A stretch of DNA of 64,000 nucleotides from Gracilibacillus ureilyticus (GTDB lineage: Bacteria > Bacillota > Bacilli > Bacillales > Amphibacillaceae): NCBI RefSeq assembly GCF_900111195.1, contig NZ_FOGL01000002.1:1-64000 (forward strand), read 5' to 3'. The first letter of the stretch is position 1; each line of letters starts with the position of its first letter. Shown piece after piece: positions 1 to 7,640 of this stretch. The notes under the pieces were generated by a model, which saw only the letters and a list, made by a program, of their open reading frames with translations, was not told the origin of the DNA and made no database searches. Position numbers and translations under genes: made by a program.

Positions 1-10
1 CTTCACACGC

Positions 11-409
11 TTGAAGAGGGAGACTTCTGTCGGAAGTTCGTTAAAGCAAGTGAAAAGAAGCTCCGATCCTCAGAAAAATATTTTAAAAAGAGAGTTAACG
101 AGGTGGGAAAAAACACTAACAAATATGCGGGCATTATACCGGCCATATTCGCTCGAAGAACCATGGAACCCGTTGTTGTACAAGCAGCAGGTTAACTGCT
201 ACAGAAAGTATGTGAGCCTTGTGTTAAAGGAACCGGAATATCAGAATAAGGATAATCAGCAATTTATCCTGCAAGAAATGAGATATTTCATAGATAGTCA
301 TAACACGAACTTTTGGCTGAAGCTAAGTCACCAGGAAATAACGAGTGTGCAAAAGAAATTCATGCTGATTTTATCTGAATTCAAGAGACTGCATGCCTCT
401 CAGGCTTAA
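11..409 (+). CDS. Hypothetical protein, possibly 5'-partial
   Basis: I do not recognise this 132-residue protein. It is basic and rich in Lys, Arg, Gln and aromatic residues, with no signal peptide or membrane segment, so it is probably cytoplasmic and helical. The first possible start in view is a TTG ten bases from the window edge. The frame stays open to base 2 and no ribosome binding site can be seen, so the gene may begin outside the window. It is followed by a convergent gene on the other strand. The product is unknown. Confidence 0.5.
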   Translation: MKRETSVGSSLKQVKRSSDPQKNILKRELTRWEKTLTNMRALYRPYSLEEPWNPLLYKQQVNCYRKYVSLVLKEPEYQNKDNQQFILQEMRYFIDSHNTNFWLKLSHQEITSVQKKFMLILSEFKRLHASQA

Positions 410-522
410 GCAATAATAGAATAGATCATACTTCAACCTTCATTTCCTGGAGGTTTTTTTAATGGAGATATCACACGGAATGAGGGGCTGCTAGTCAACG
501 CTTAATCTGACAGATTACAGAA

Positions 523-549
523 AAAAGACATCCACATATGATGTCTTTT
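523..549 (-). terminator. Intrinsic terminator of the minus-strand membrane protein gene
   Basis: Perfect 10-base arms AAAAGACATC and GATGTCTTTT surround a 7-base loop. Read on the minus strand the hairpin is followed by a run of T. It lies about 20 bases past the stop codon of the gene ending at 571. Confidence 0.8.
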
Positions 550-570
550 CCTCTCTATATTTATCATGCC

Positions 571-993
571 TTATTCATTATAAATTTCTTTATAGGCGAT
601 TACTTTCAAAGCAGCTATTTCCTCTTCGGTAAAATGCCTTTCAGCTTCCATGATGAGCTCTTCCTTCGTCATGTGCCCTTGCTGAACTTTGGATTGTATG
701 TCCTGCAGTTCATTTATCCCAATTTTACTCACTATTGCTCTAGTAGCTTCTTCTTTAGTAGTAAACGGTAATGTACTTTCATCCGCAGATTCGGCATCTG
801 CGATAAACTCCTTTAACTCTGGGTCACTTTCAATGGTTTGTTTGATCATTTCCATTTCGCCACTATTAACCAACTCAGTAGATACTATTTCCATTAGCTT
901 TTCAGATGCTATTTTTGTTCCAAAGTGATAAATACCATAACCAAGACCTGCTAGAATAATAATAATTATAATAAGATATTTAAAAAATCTCAT
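571..993 (-). CDS. Small membrane-anchored protein of Bacillaceae, unknown function
   Basis: The protein has 140 residues when started at the ATG at 993, which is preceded by GGAGAGGTGA; the longer frame to 1035 has no binding site. An N-terminal membrane helix (about residues 5-22, MRFFKYLIIIIIILAGLGYG) is followed by an acidic, helical, probably extracytoplasmic domain. Similar proteins in Bacillus are sometimes labelled phenylalanyl-tRNA synthetase beta subunit; nothing in the sequence supports that label. It is a single gene with its own terminator. The function is unknown. Confidence 0.8.
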   Translation of the reverse strand: MRFFKYLIIIIIILAGLGYGIYHFGTKIASEKLMEIVSTELVNSGEMEMIKQTIESDPELKEFIADAESADESTLPFTTKEEATRAIVSKIGINELQDIQSKVQQGHMTKEELIMEAERHFTEEEIAALKVIAYKEIYNE

Positions 994-1308
994 TTTTCTT
1001 ATATCACCTCTCCATCTAAATATACTATATTGCAAGAGAAATTTCCTTATCTTTTAATCTTGTTAATTCTACAAAACTTTTATACGAGTCAAACAAAATA
1101 AGGGAGAATGTCCTTCCTTATATTTTGCCCTGCGCTGATTCAGACGGTTGTTTTTCTGAATTGTATGTAGCCTCCTATAATTAAACCCATGATTTCCCGA
1201 TTTTTTAAAAAAAGAATATTCGCAAATTCCCAATGCGTGGTTCACCACGTGTTCACACCCTTTAGATTCACTGATAATTGGTTTAAAAAGCTTAGAGGGG
1301 TAGTATCT
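994..1308. other. Divergent intergenic region with an imperfect hairpin and a candidate promoter
   Basis: No gene is seen here. A stretch at about 1095-1128 contains CAAAATAAGG and CCTTATATTTTG, which can pair with a small bulge. A TATAAT at 1176-1181 is a plausible -10 for the rightward HTH/ComK-like pair, but no good -35 lies at the right distance. The leftward gene's promoter was not identified. Confidence 0.4.
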
Positions 1309-1587
1309 TTGGCGACAAAGCGTGATATCGAAGGGATCATTTTAGGTTCATGTCTCAGAGAATACAGAGAAAAATTAAAAGAAAAAGATTCGAAGTGGAC
1401 ACAGCAATACGTCGCTGAACAAATTGATCTGGATGATAAACATTACGGTAAACTGGAAAGAGGATATCATTCGGACCTTCGTTTCAACACGATCAGACTT
1501 TTATCAAAAGTATTAGGCTTCTCCATTGATGAGCTCTCAGAAAAGATCGATAAAGAATTAGAAAAACAGAATAAACAATCTGAATAG
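1309..1587 (+). CDS. XRE-family helix-turn-helix regulator
   Basis: This is probably a DNA-binding repressor or activator. A Cro/CI-type HTH is recognisable from about residue 25 to 80: WTQQYVAEQIDLDDKHYGKLERG matches the usual 'QEKLAEKLGISRSYLSKIERG' layout, followed by a helix like LSKVLGFSIDEL. I chose the TTG at 1309 (92 residues) because AGAGGGG lies eight bases upstream; the longer frame from 1189 has no binding site. Its stop touches the next gene, which encodes a ComK-like protein, so the two are very likely co-transcribed and functionally linked. Confidence 0.75.
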   Translation: MATKRDIEGIILGSCLREYREKLKEKDSKWTQQYVAEQIDLDDKHYGKLERGYHSDLRFNTIRLLSKVLGFSIDELSEKIDKELEKQNKQSE

Positions 1588-1601
1588 TGGATGTGTTTAT
1601 C

Positions 1602-2063
1602 ATGACAGGTTTATATCAAATAACAAAGAAAACAATGGCTATCATGCCCGCTTTTGAGTTTAATTACAGTTCAAAAGTGCTGGAAACAGATACGGTCAAA
1701 TATCTAGACGAATCTCCCATACATATTATCAAATCAAATTGTCTAGCAGGTGGCGCAAGTTACGAAGGGCGCAAAAAAGCAGTAATCCATCACCTGTCTT
1801 TTCACCAGAAAACTCCCATCCCGATTTACCTCCAACATGATATATATGCTTTCCCGACAAGATCACCACAATCTATCCATTGCAGCTGGCTCTTTCACCA
1901 CACTATCAGAAAAATCACCACTCAAAATAAACATACTCTTATCATATTTCATAATGGACAGCAACTACAGGTAGAAGACTCCTTTTATTCGATCAAAAAA
2001 CAATATGACAGGACTGGAATGTGTAGAGCAGTGTTTGAGTATGGCATTAATCTGACAATATAG
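1602..2063 (+). CDS. ComK-family competence transcription factor-like protein
   Basis: ComK is the master activator of competence genes in Bacillus and binds paired AT-boxes. This 153-residue protein shows the family's landmarks: an S-x-C-x(3)-G-x-SYEGRKKA block near residue 45, the P-I-x-I-Y stretch, the FPTRSPQSIHCSW segment near residue 80, and a fungal-like NGQQLQVEDSFYSIKKQ...R end. It is shorter than B. subtilis ComK (about 190 residues), lacking most of the C-terminal tail that MecA recognises. A GTG at 1587 could extend it by five residues. It follows an XRE regulator directly. It may be a paralogue rather than the main comK. Confidence 0.75.
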   Translation: MTGLYQITKKTMAIMPAFEFNYSSKVLETDTVKYLDESPIHIIKSNCLAGGASYEGRKKAVIHHLSFHQKTPIPIYLQHDIYAFPTRSPQSIHCSWLFHHTIRKITTQNKHTLIIFHNGQQLQVEDSFYSIKKQYDRTGMCRAVFEYGINLTI

Positions 2064-2659
2064 GTTGGAAATTTGATGAAACAATCTTGAGGATAAGGTT
2101 TTTGTCCTAAAGATTAAAGAAACGGAAGTAAATAAAGGTAGAGGGAGACTAATGCTGCCTATATATGTGAATTTAACATATTTAACAATATGATCAATAA
2201 ATGGTATAATTATCCTAATATCCAAATGAAGATAAAGAACGAAGACAGAGTCATTATAAACTGATGGGAGACAAGGTTTCTATCCTTCTTGGGTAGAAAA
2301 AAATTAATAATTTCAACGAGAAAATTGGAGAACATCTTATAAAAAAGATGATTAACAGAAATGAAAGTAATAATGCGGGAACAATGCGTGATATTACATA
2401 TTTGAAGAGCGATTATTGTGAGGGGTAGTACACATAGCTATACGGAGGAAGTTCTGCAAAATGTATGATATTAAAAACTACAAGACCTTGGAGCCTTGGT
2501 AGAAAAAGTCTATTTAATAGAGATAAAAGATCACTAATTAACTGTTAAATAAATTCTCCTTCATTATTGGAAAGGCACCCTGAGAATAGGAATATTGAGG
2601 ATATTCGGATGTATTCACCACATTTATTTTGTAATTAAAAAAGAAAGGTTGTTATATCA
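2064..2659. other. Gene-free stretch with decayed-looking coding fragments
   Basis: No intact gene is present. A start-less frame of 43 codons on the plus strand at about 2297-2428 (reading NEKIGEHLIKKMINRNES in its middle) and several shorter frames in other registers look like remnants of coding DNA, but I cannot name a parent. A GGAGG-preceded ATG near 2461 opens only 13 codons. The base composition is AT-rich throughout. Confidence 0.35.
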
Positions 2660-3442
2660 GTGTTAAAGACTATTCTTGAGAAGCTTGCTGAAGTTACAAA
2701 TATGGATCCTTTAGAGGTCGCAATATGGTTTATAATACTAGGTATATTTGTATGGCTGTGTAAGGAGTTTAAAGCGCATCATCAGAAAAATAAGGAAATA
2801 TGGAATGCCAAAAACGATCAATTTATGGTGAATATAAGTAAATCTTTATCTTTGGCATATCAATCTAAATCTGACCCAGCAAAAGACCAGGAATTTTTTA
2901 ATTCAGTATTTGATTGTTTCCCATTATGGAGTTCATATGAAATTGAGGAAGTCAAAGTTATTATAGAGGATGATTCTATATCGGACCATGAGAAAATAGA
3001 AAAAATAAAAGACAAACTATATCAGCAACTGATTAACTTTAGTGATGAAAACAAAAAATTAAAGGAAATTAAGTCAGGACTAGAAGCTGTAGACTATGCA
3101 CTTAATAAGCTGAAAGATTTAGTACTTCCAATTGTACAAGCACTTTTCACTCTTGCTGGAGTCGTTATCAGTTATGTGATTATATCAATTGGAGACAATA
3201 TAACTCTTTCATCCATTAGGTTGTTTTCGCTTTTACTTTTAATCCTCTTACCTATTGCTTACATAGATTTTTTTCAAAAGAAAAAGCTGAAAAGTAACAG
3301 TATTCTCTTTATCATCTTAAGCTTTACTTCATTAATATTTATAGTTCTTCAAAATAATTCCTATTTTATTATAATGGGAGGAGCCATATTTCTAAGTTCC
3401 TTATTATGCTTATTTAAAATGGGTTTGAAGGTATCATTATAG
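2660..3442 (+). CDS. Hypothetical multi-pass membrane protein
   Basis: The protein has 260 residues with a GTG start preceded by AGAAAGG. One membrane helix lies at about residues 19-36, then a charged helical cytoplasmic or external domain (40-150, rich in Lys/Glu), then four hydrophobic segments at about 155-176, 184-203, 213-228 and 233-252. I recognise no family. It stands alone, with a long AT-rich upstream region and an inverted repeat downstream (3470-3528). The helical-domain-plus-membrane layout resembles several phage-defence or toxin effectors, but nothing specific supports that role. Confidence 0.65.
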   Translation: MLKTILEKLAEVTNMDPLEVAIWFIILGIFVWLCKEFKAHHQKNKEIWNAKNDQFMVNISKSLSLAYQSKSDPAKDQEFFNSVFDCFPLWSSYEIEEVKVIIEDDSISDHEKIEKIKDKLYQQLINFSDENKKLKEIKSGLEAVDYALNKLKDLVLPIVQALFTLAGVVISYVIISIGDNITLSSIRLFSLLLLILLPIAYIDFFQKKKLKSNSILFIILSFTSLIFIVLQNNSYFIIMGGAIFLSSLLCLFKMGLKVSL

Positions 3443-3469
3443 CGAAGTAAATTCAAAGTTAATGGGTAT

Positions 3470-3528
3470 AAGACACAGGGAATGTCATAGTGCATATTTA
3501 AAAGTGAGATGACGAGCCCCTGTATCTT
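3470..3528 (+). terminator. Possible terminator with a long loop
   Basis: AAGACACAGGG and CCCTGTATCTT pair with one mismatch across a 37-base loop and are followed by TTATTTCTTTT. It sits just past the membrane protein gene. The long loop makes this a weak call. Confidence 0.35.
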
Positions 3529-3596
3529 TATTTCTTTTGGTTGTGGCACGAATTGAAAAGTAATTCTACTCTCAATACGTATTATCAATATGGCTC

Positions 3597-3749
3597 TCAC
3601 ATGTCATGTGATGTTTTACGTTTCTGTCGGGTATGGTTTTTGTTTTTCACTTTATGTGATCCTGCTAATGGTTCGCCGTATGGCTGTTGGGGACTTTCTG
3701 GTAAATCAGGTTGTTCCTGCTGTTTTGGTCCTTTGCGGTTTTTGGACAT
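3597..3749 (-). CDS. sspP: Small acid-soluble spore protein P (SASP-P)
   Basis: This 50-residue protein is very hydrophilic and Lys/Asn/Gln-rich. Its second half, EPLAGSHKVKNKNHTRQKRK then TSHDM, matches the conserved C-terminus of Bacillus SspP (CotL), a minor spore protein made in the developing forespore. The ATG at 3749 follows GGAGGGTG at normal spacing. It lies 24 bases after the zinc-ribbon gene on the same strand and is probably co-transcribed with it. Its presence is the clearest sign in this window that the organism forms spores. Confidence 0.88.
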   Translation of the reverse strand: MSKNRKGPKQQEQPDLPESPQQPYGEPLAGSHKVKNKNHTRQKRKTSHDM

Positions 3750-3773
3750 CTTTATTCACCCTCCATGATTTAT

Positions 3774-4016
3774 TTACGGTTTCTGAGCATGCTTAATGAA
3801 GGTGTTTTCATCTTCGATTAAACCACATGCCCCGCATTGTATTCTTTTGTCAGGGCCATTATAGGCGACATGAAAGGCTTCTAACGGTTCCTGCTCATAA
3901 TTATTAATCACTTCTCCAGTAGATGCGTTTAGTTTTACCGGTTTGGCAACTTGCTCAATTACATTAAAACGTGAACGGTTAGTTTTACATCTAGGGCACT
4001 GGTAAGGCTGATTCAA
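3774..4016 (-). CDS. Small zinc-ribbon protein
   Basis: The protein has 80 residues and two CxxC pairs (CPRC near the N-terminus and CGAC near residue 65), spaced as in a zinc ribbon. The real start is probably the TTG at 4016: the apparent ATG at 4031 lies inside GGAGGTG, which serves perfectly as the ribosome binding site for that TTG. Similar small proteins are widespread in Bacillaceae and sometimes carry unsupported repair-related names. It lies immediately upstream of sspP. Confidence 0.75.
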   Translation of the reverse strand: MNQPYQCPRCKTNRSRFNVIEQVAKPVKLNASTGEVINNYEQEPLEAFHVAYNGPDKRIQCGACGLIEDENTFIKHAQKP

Positions 4017-4269
4017 GAAAAACACCTCCATGATTATGATGTTATTTAGATAAGTATTGCTGCAGAACTCGGACGATACTTACCCATTATTTTCTCTGAT
4101 TCCTGTAAAAATATACGAACTTTTCTAATAATGAAGGAGTCTTCTAATGTACGTTCTATGTGAGCAGCAAAAGACTTAAGATTACATACAGTATCAAGAA
4201 TTATTAGTGGTATAATTATACATATATAAATAATATTTGGAAGTAATTAACGAAAGTCGGTGAATCTGA

Positions 4270-4872
4270 ATGACTAAAATCTTCTGTATAAGTGGCCCAT
4301 CTGGTGCAGGGAAATCTTCGTTAATAGAGAATACTGTAAAAATACTCGATAATGCTGTCAGCTTTTATTTTGATGCTTATGATTCAACTTTAATGTTCCC
4401 TGAGAATGTTATGGAGAAATTAAGCAATGGAGATATAATTAGTCCAGCTGATGTGAAAAATGATTTATTCATGGAAGATTTAAAGCTTCTAGTCTCAGGG
4501 CATGCGGTGACAGACCCATGGGGACGCACTCTACAACCGTCTGATATTATCATTTTGGAAGAGCCTTATGGAAGATTGAGGCAGGAAATGGACATGCTGA
4601 TACATAAATTAATAGTGATTGATTTGCCTATGGAGATTTCTCTCGCCCGCAGAATATTAAGAAATATCAACAAGGACTTTGCTGCTAAAACTCCAGAGGA
4701 ACGACTCGAGCAAGTAAATGAATATTTAACTGGATTCGTAAATGGTACAGGGTGGGCAAACGCTTATCTCTATAATCTTCTCAAGGAAACCTCTGATTAT
4801 ACGATTGATGGACTGCAATCAGCTGAAATAATGGCAGATCAATTGAAGGATTATATCGTTGGAAACATTTAA
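4270..4872 (+). CDS. P-loop kinase / AAA-type NTPase, uridine-kinase-like
   Basis: The 200-residue protein opens with a Walker A motif, GPSGAGKSS (residues 9-17). The length and the Arg-rich lid-like segment (ARRILRNINKDF, about 133-144) fit small-molecule kinases such as uridine kinase or shikimate/gluconate kinases, but the substrate cannot be read from the sequence. A conserved-looking DAYDST follows strand 2, and IIILEEP may be the Walker B. It is the first of four closely spaced same-strand genes (VOC protein, carbamoyltransferase, GNAT). Confidence 0.75.
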   Translation: MTKIFCISGPSGAGKSSLIENTVKILDNAVSFYFDAYDSTLMFPENVMEKLSNGDIISPADVKNDLFMEDLKLLVSGHAVTDPWGRTLQPSDIIILEEPYGRLRQEMDMLIHKLIVIDLPMEISLARRILRNINKDFAAKTPEERLEQVNEYLTGFVNGTGWANAYLYNLLKETSDYTIDGLQSAEIMADQLKDYIVGNI

Positions 4873-4929
4873 CTATGCGCCGGTTTGGCTTATAATGGAA
4901 ATACAAACCCTTAAAAGGAGGAATTTTGT

Positions 4930-5292
4930 ATGATTACCGGATTACATCACGCACAGATTACTATCCCAAAAGGTGCGGAACAACAAGGCAAGGATTTTTA
5001 TTGCAACGTATTAGGGCTATCTGAAATTGACAAGCCTGATTCCCTTAAAGGAAGAGGAGGATTCTGGTTACAGGTTGGAGACAAAGAGGTCCATGTAGGT
5101 ACAGAAGAGGGCTTTGACCGATTATCTACAAAAGCACATTTAGCTTATCGGGTGGAAGATGTTTCATACTGGAGAGATGTATTGACTGAGAACAATATCA
5201 AAATTTTAGATTCTGTACCGATTCCAGGGTATGAACGCTTTGAATTTAGAGACCCGTTTGGCAACAGAGTGGAAATGATTAAAAATATTTAA
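4930..5292 (+). CDS. VOC-family (glyoxalase/bleomycin-resistance fold) protein
   Basis: The 120-residue protein is one complete VOC module of paired beta-alpha-beta-beta-beta units. It opens with GLHHAQITIPKG, has FYCNVLGLSEI at about 26-36, the HLAYRV strand at about 71-76 and ends FRDPFGNRVEMI, the usual C-terminal metal-ligand block. Candidate ligands are His6 (or His7), His71 and Glu117. Such proteins are metal-dependent lyases, dioxygenases or antibiotic-binding proteins. The start follows AAAAGGAGG. It lies between the kinase and carbamoyltransferase genes. Confidence 0.85.
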   Translation: MITGLHHAQITIPKGAEQQGKDFYCNVLGLSEIDKPDSLKGRGGFWLQVGDKEVHVGTEEGFDRLSTKAHLAYRVEDVSYWRDVLTENNIKILDSVPIPGYERFEFRDPFGNRVEMIKNI

Positions 5293-5340
5293 TCAGGCAT
5301 TCATTTTTTCATTTGGTTTCTCTAAAAGGAGGGGAATCCT

Positions 5341-6198
5341 TTGCATTTATTAAGTATAAGCGATTTGTCTGAACATGAAATAACCCGCATTTTTACTTTG
5401 GCAGATAGTCTTACCTATAATCAAGGTATAGGACCTTTGAAAGGAAAGACATTTGTTTTGTATTTCCCGGAATCAAGCATAAGGACAAGAATTACTTTTG
5501 AGAAAGGCATCAAGGATTTAGGGGGAGAATGTATTCTGTTTCCTCCGGATAGCCTTGATAAACGGGAAGAGTTAGAAGATGTGATGCAATATCTAGAAAA
5601 CTGGGCAGACGGTATTATTGTAAGACACTCCGATTTTGCGAAAGTTAAGGAATTATCTCATCACAGTTCTATACCTGTCATTAACGCAATGACATCAGAA
5701 AATCACCCATGTGAAATTCTTTCAGATCTTTTTTCCATCAGTAAAATTAGAGAGAACTACCGGGATCTTGTATACACTTTTGTTGGTCCAGCAGGTAATA
5801 TCTCGAGATCGTGGATGAATGTAGCGAAAGTAATGAACCTTGATTACCATCATGTCTGTATGGAGGGTAATGAATTGGGTGAAAACAGTCTTCATTATAA
5901 ATTTCATACAGAGCTTGAAAAGGTATTGGTATCAAGTGATGTGATATTGACAGATTCATTACCAGACCATTTAAGAAACCATGACTATATAAATAAATAT
6001 CAAATAACTTTAGAGAGAATGAACTTGGCCAAAAAACATGCCATATTAAATCCATGTCCACCTTTTTTCAGGAATGAAGAAGTTAGTGAAGATGCTATTT
6101 CATCCAAATATTTCGTTGGTTATCCATTCAAAAAGAATCTGCTATATGTCCAGCAGGCAGTAATTTTATCGTGTCTTGGAATGGTAAATGTAAATTAA
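5341..6198 (+). CDS. Aspartate/ornithine carbamoyltransferase-family protein, atypical
   Basis: The 285-residue protein starts at a TTG behind AAAAGGAGGGG. It has the two-domain transcarbamylase fold: a carbamoyl-phosphate site with SSIRTRITFE (about 45-54, for the usual SxRTR), HPCEILSD (about 121-128, for HPxQ) and a VGPAGNISRSW segment (about 143-153) in the second domain. The ornithine signature HCLP is replaced by NPCPPF (about 239-244), and HPxQ by HPCE. The protein is shorter than ordinary OTCase or ATCase (300-340). It is therefore a family member with unassigned second substrate, clustered with a kinase, a VOC protein and an acetyltransferase. Confidence 0.82.
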   Translation: MHLLSISDLSEHEITRIFTLADSLTYNQGIGPLKGKTFVLYFPESSIRTRITFEKGIKDLGGECILFPPDSLDKREELEDVMQYLENWADGIIVRHSDFAKVKELSHHSSIPVINAMTSENHPCEILSDLFSISKIRENYRDLVYTFVGPAGNISRSWMNVAKVMNLDYHHVCMEGNELGENSLHYKFHTELEKVLVSSDVILTDSLPDHLRNHDYINKYQITLERMNLAKKHAILNPCPPFFRNEEVSEDAISSKYFVGYPFKKNLLYVQQAVILSCLGMVNVN

Positions 6199-6218
6199 GG
6201 TGGAAAGGAGAATGTAAT

Positions 6219-6719
6219 ATGGAAACCGAACGTTGTAATATCAATCTGACAAAGCAATCTGATTATAATGACTTAGTCGAGTTATATCACGATAACAGGG
6301 TGTGGGATTATTTGGGCGGGAAGCGAAGCTCACAGCAAATCGAAAAGAGAATTAGCGAATGGATAAATCCCGAAGAAAATTGCATGTATTGGACAGTGAG
6401 AGAACGAATTTCAAGTGCATTTTTAGGATGTATTATATTAACACCTCACTATGACGGTGAGTATACTCAAGTCTCATATATGTTTTTATCAAGATACTGG
6501 GGTAACGGTTTTGCATTTGAGACGGTAAGTCGAGTTTTGCATCATTTTTTTAAGGTTAATATCAACAAAAAGCTCATAGCTGAAGCACAATCGAAGAATA
6601 CTGCTTCATGCAGCTTATTGAAGCGACTTGGATTTCAAGAAATTAAGAAAGTCGTTCGATTTAATTCTGAACAAATCATTTTTGCTATAGACTACCCAAC
6701 GATTTCGAAATTAGCATGA
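6219..6719 (+). CDS. GNAT-family N-acetyltransferase
   Basis: The 166-residue protein resembles the RimJ/RimL (Acetyltransf_3) branch: an N-terminal ligand-binding part, VSYMFLSRYWGNGFAFETVS as strand 4 with its acetyl-CoA-binding loop, and the typical end AEAQSKNTASCSLLKRLGFQ. The start at 6219 is preceded by GGAAAGGAG; the longer frame begins inside the previous gene. It is the last gene of the four-gene cluster and is followed by a terminator. The acceptor substrate is unknown. Confidence 0.85.
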   Translation: METERCNINLTKQSDYNDLVELYHDNRVWDYLGGKRSSQQIEKRISEWINPEENCMYWTVRERISSAFLGCIILTPHYDGEYTQVSYMFLSRYWGNGFAFETVSRVLHHFFKVNINKKLIAEAQSKNTASCSLLKRLGFQEIKKVVRFNSEQIIFAIDYPTISKLA

Positions 6720-6764
6720 AAAACTCCCTTATCGCTCATAAAAATAATTGAAAAAAACAGCTGA

Positions 6765-6799
6765 TACAATCCTTTAAGAAATAGGGATTGTAGTTTTTT
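6765..6799 (+). terminator. Intrinsic terminator after the GNAT gene
   Basis: TACAATCC and GGATTGTA pair around a 12-base loop, followed by GTTTTTTATTT. It closes the 4270-6719 cluster. Confidence 0.8.
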
Positions 6800-6895
6800 A
6801 TTTAGAAGCTATTCTTGAGCGGATGACATGAAACTGAGGCATATACATGCTTAAGTTTTCTTAAAGCAGTATTGAGGTGTAGCTATAACAAAAAG

Positions 6896-6947
6896 TTGAC
6901 AGGAAGATTATGGTGTTATAAACTCTTTATAGACCGACGGTCGGTCG
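6896..6947 (+). promoter_or_regulatory. Promoter and TetR operator of the efflux operon
   Basis: TTGACA (6896-6901) and TAAACT (6919-6924) are 17 bases apart. Immediately downstream, at the expected start of transcription, lies the perfect palindrome GACCGACGGTCGGTC (6932-6946). The palindrome sits 20 bases before the TetR-family gene, so it is almost certainly that regulator's autorepression site. Confidence 0.8.
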
Positions 6948-6966
6948 ATGAAAGGATTGAAATGAA

Positions 6967-7593
6967 ATGATGCGCATTAGTAAGGATTATGATGAAAGGA
7001 AAAATGAAATTCTTGATACAGCTGAAAGGCTGTTTCATACGAAAGGTTATGAGAAGTGTACGATCAATGACATATTAAACGAAGTAGGAATTGCAAAAGG
7101 TACCTTTTATTATTATTTCAAATCAAAACAGGAAGTCTTAGATGCAGTTGTATCAAGGTATTCAGAATTTATCATCAATAGATGTGAAAAAGTACTAAGA
7201 AAAGATATTACTCCTGTGGAAAAGCTGATACGCCTGTTTCTGTCAATGCGGATCAACAATGAAGTGGGCGGTGATGTATTGGAGGAGATGCATAAACCTG
7301 AGAATGCTTTATTACATCAGCAGACACTGAAAGAAATTGTTGTAGTGATGGCACCATTTTTGGTTCAAGTTATTGAAGAAGGAATGGATAAAAAGGTTTG
7401 GAAATGCAAATATCCTTTAGAATATATGCAGATTTTTCTGGCATCTTCGATAACGTTAACTGATGAGGGTATATTTGATGTTGATGCCGATTCCCAGCAA
7501 AGAATCCTGGTTGCATTGATTTCGTTGCTCGAGAAAATGCTCGATGTGCCGGAGGATTCCTTTCTGCAGTTGTTCAATGAAAACTGGGGGTAA
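6967..7593 (+). CDS. TetR-family transcriptional repressor
   Basis: The 208-residue protein has the standard N-terminal HTH: ERKNEILDTAERLFHTKGYE, then TINDILNEVGIAKGTFYYYF with SKQEVLDAVV. The C-terminal three-quarters is the helical ligand-binding and dimerisation domain, too divergent to predict the inducer. It probably represses its own operon from the palindrome directly upstream. Downstream in the same direction are an MFS pump and an ABC exporter, so the ligand is likely a toxic compound exported by them. Confidence 0.9.
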   Translation: MMRISKDYDERKNEILDTAERLFHTKGYEKCTINDILNEVGIAKGTFYYYFKSKQEVLDAVVSRYSEFIINRCEKVLRKDITPVEKLIRLFLSMRINNEVGGDVLEEMHKPENALLHQQTLKEIVVVMAPFLVQVIEEGMDKKVWKCKYPLEYMQIFLASSITLTDEGIFDVDADSQQRILVALISLLEKMLDVPEDSFLQLFNENWG

Positions 7594-7640
7594 CGTTATT
7601 AGAAAGAAAGCTCGCTAAAACTGAATAGGGATAGGGGAAT

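Noticed and set aside
538-928. Plus-strand open frames opposite the membrane-protein gene at 571-993
   Set aside because: They are antisense shadows without binding sites; the minus-strand gene has a clear signal-anchor, binding site and terminator.
1189-1308. N-terminal extension of the XRE regulator
   Set aside because: No ribosome binding site precedes 1189, the extension does not look like an HTH protein, and a TATAAT lies just upstream at 1176.
3541-3796. Two plus-strand frames of 68-75 codons
   Set aside because: They are the reverse of sspP and the intergenic region; no binding site and composition unlike a protein.
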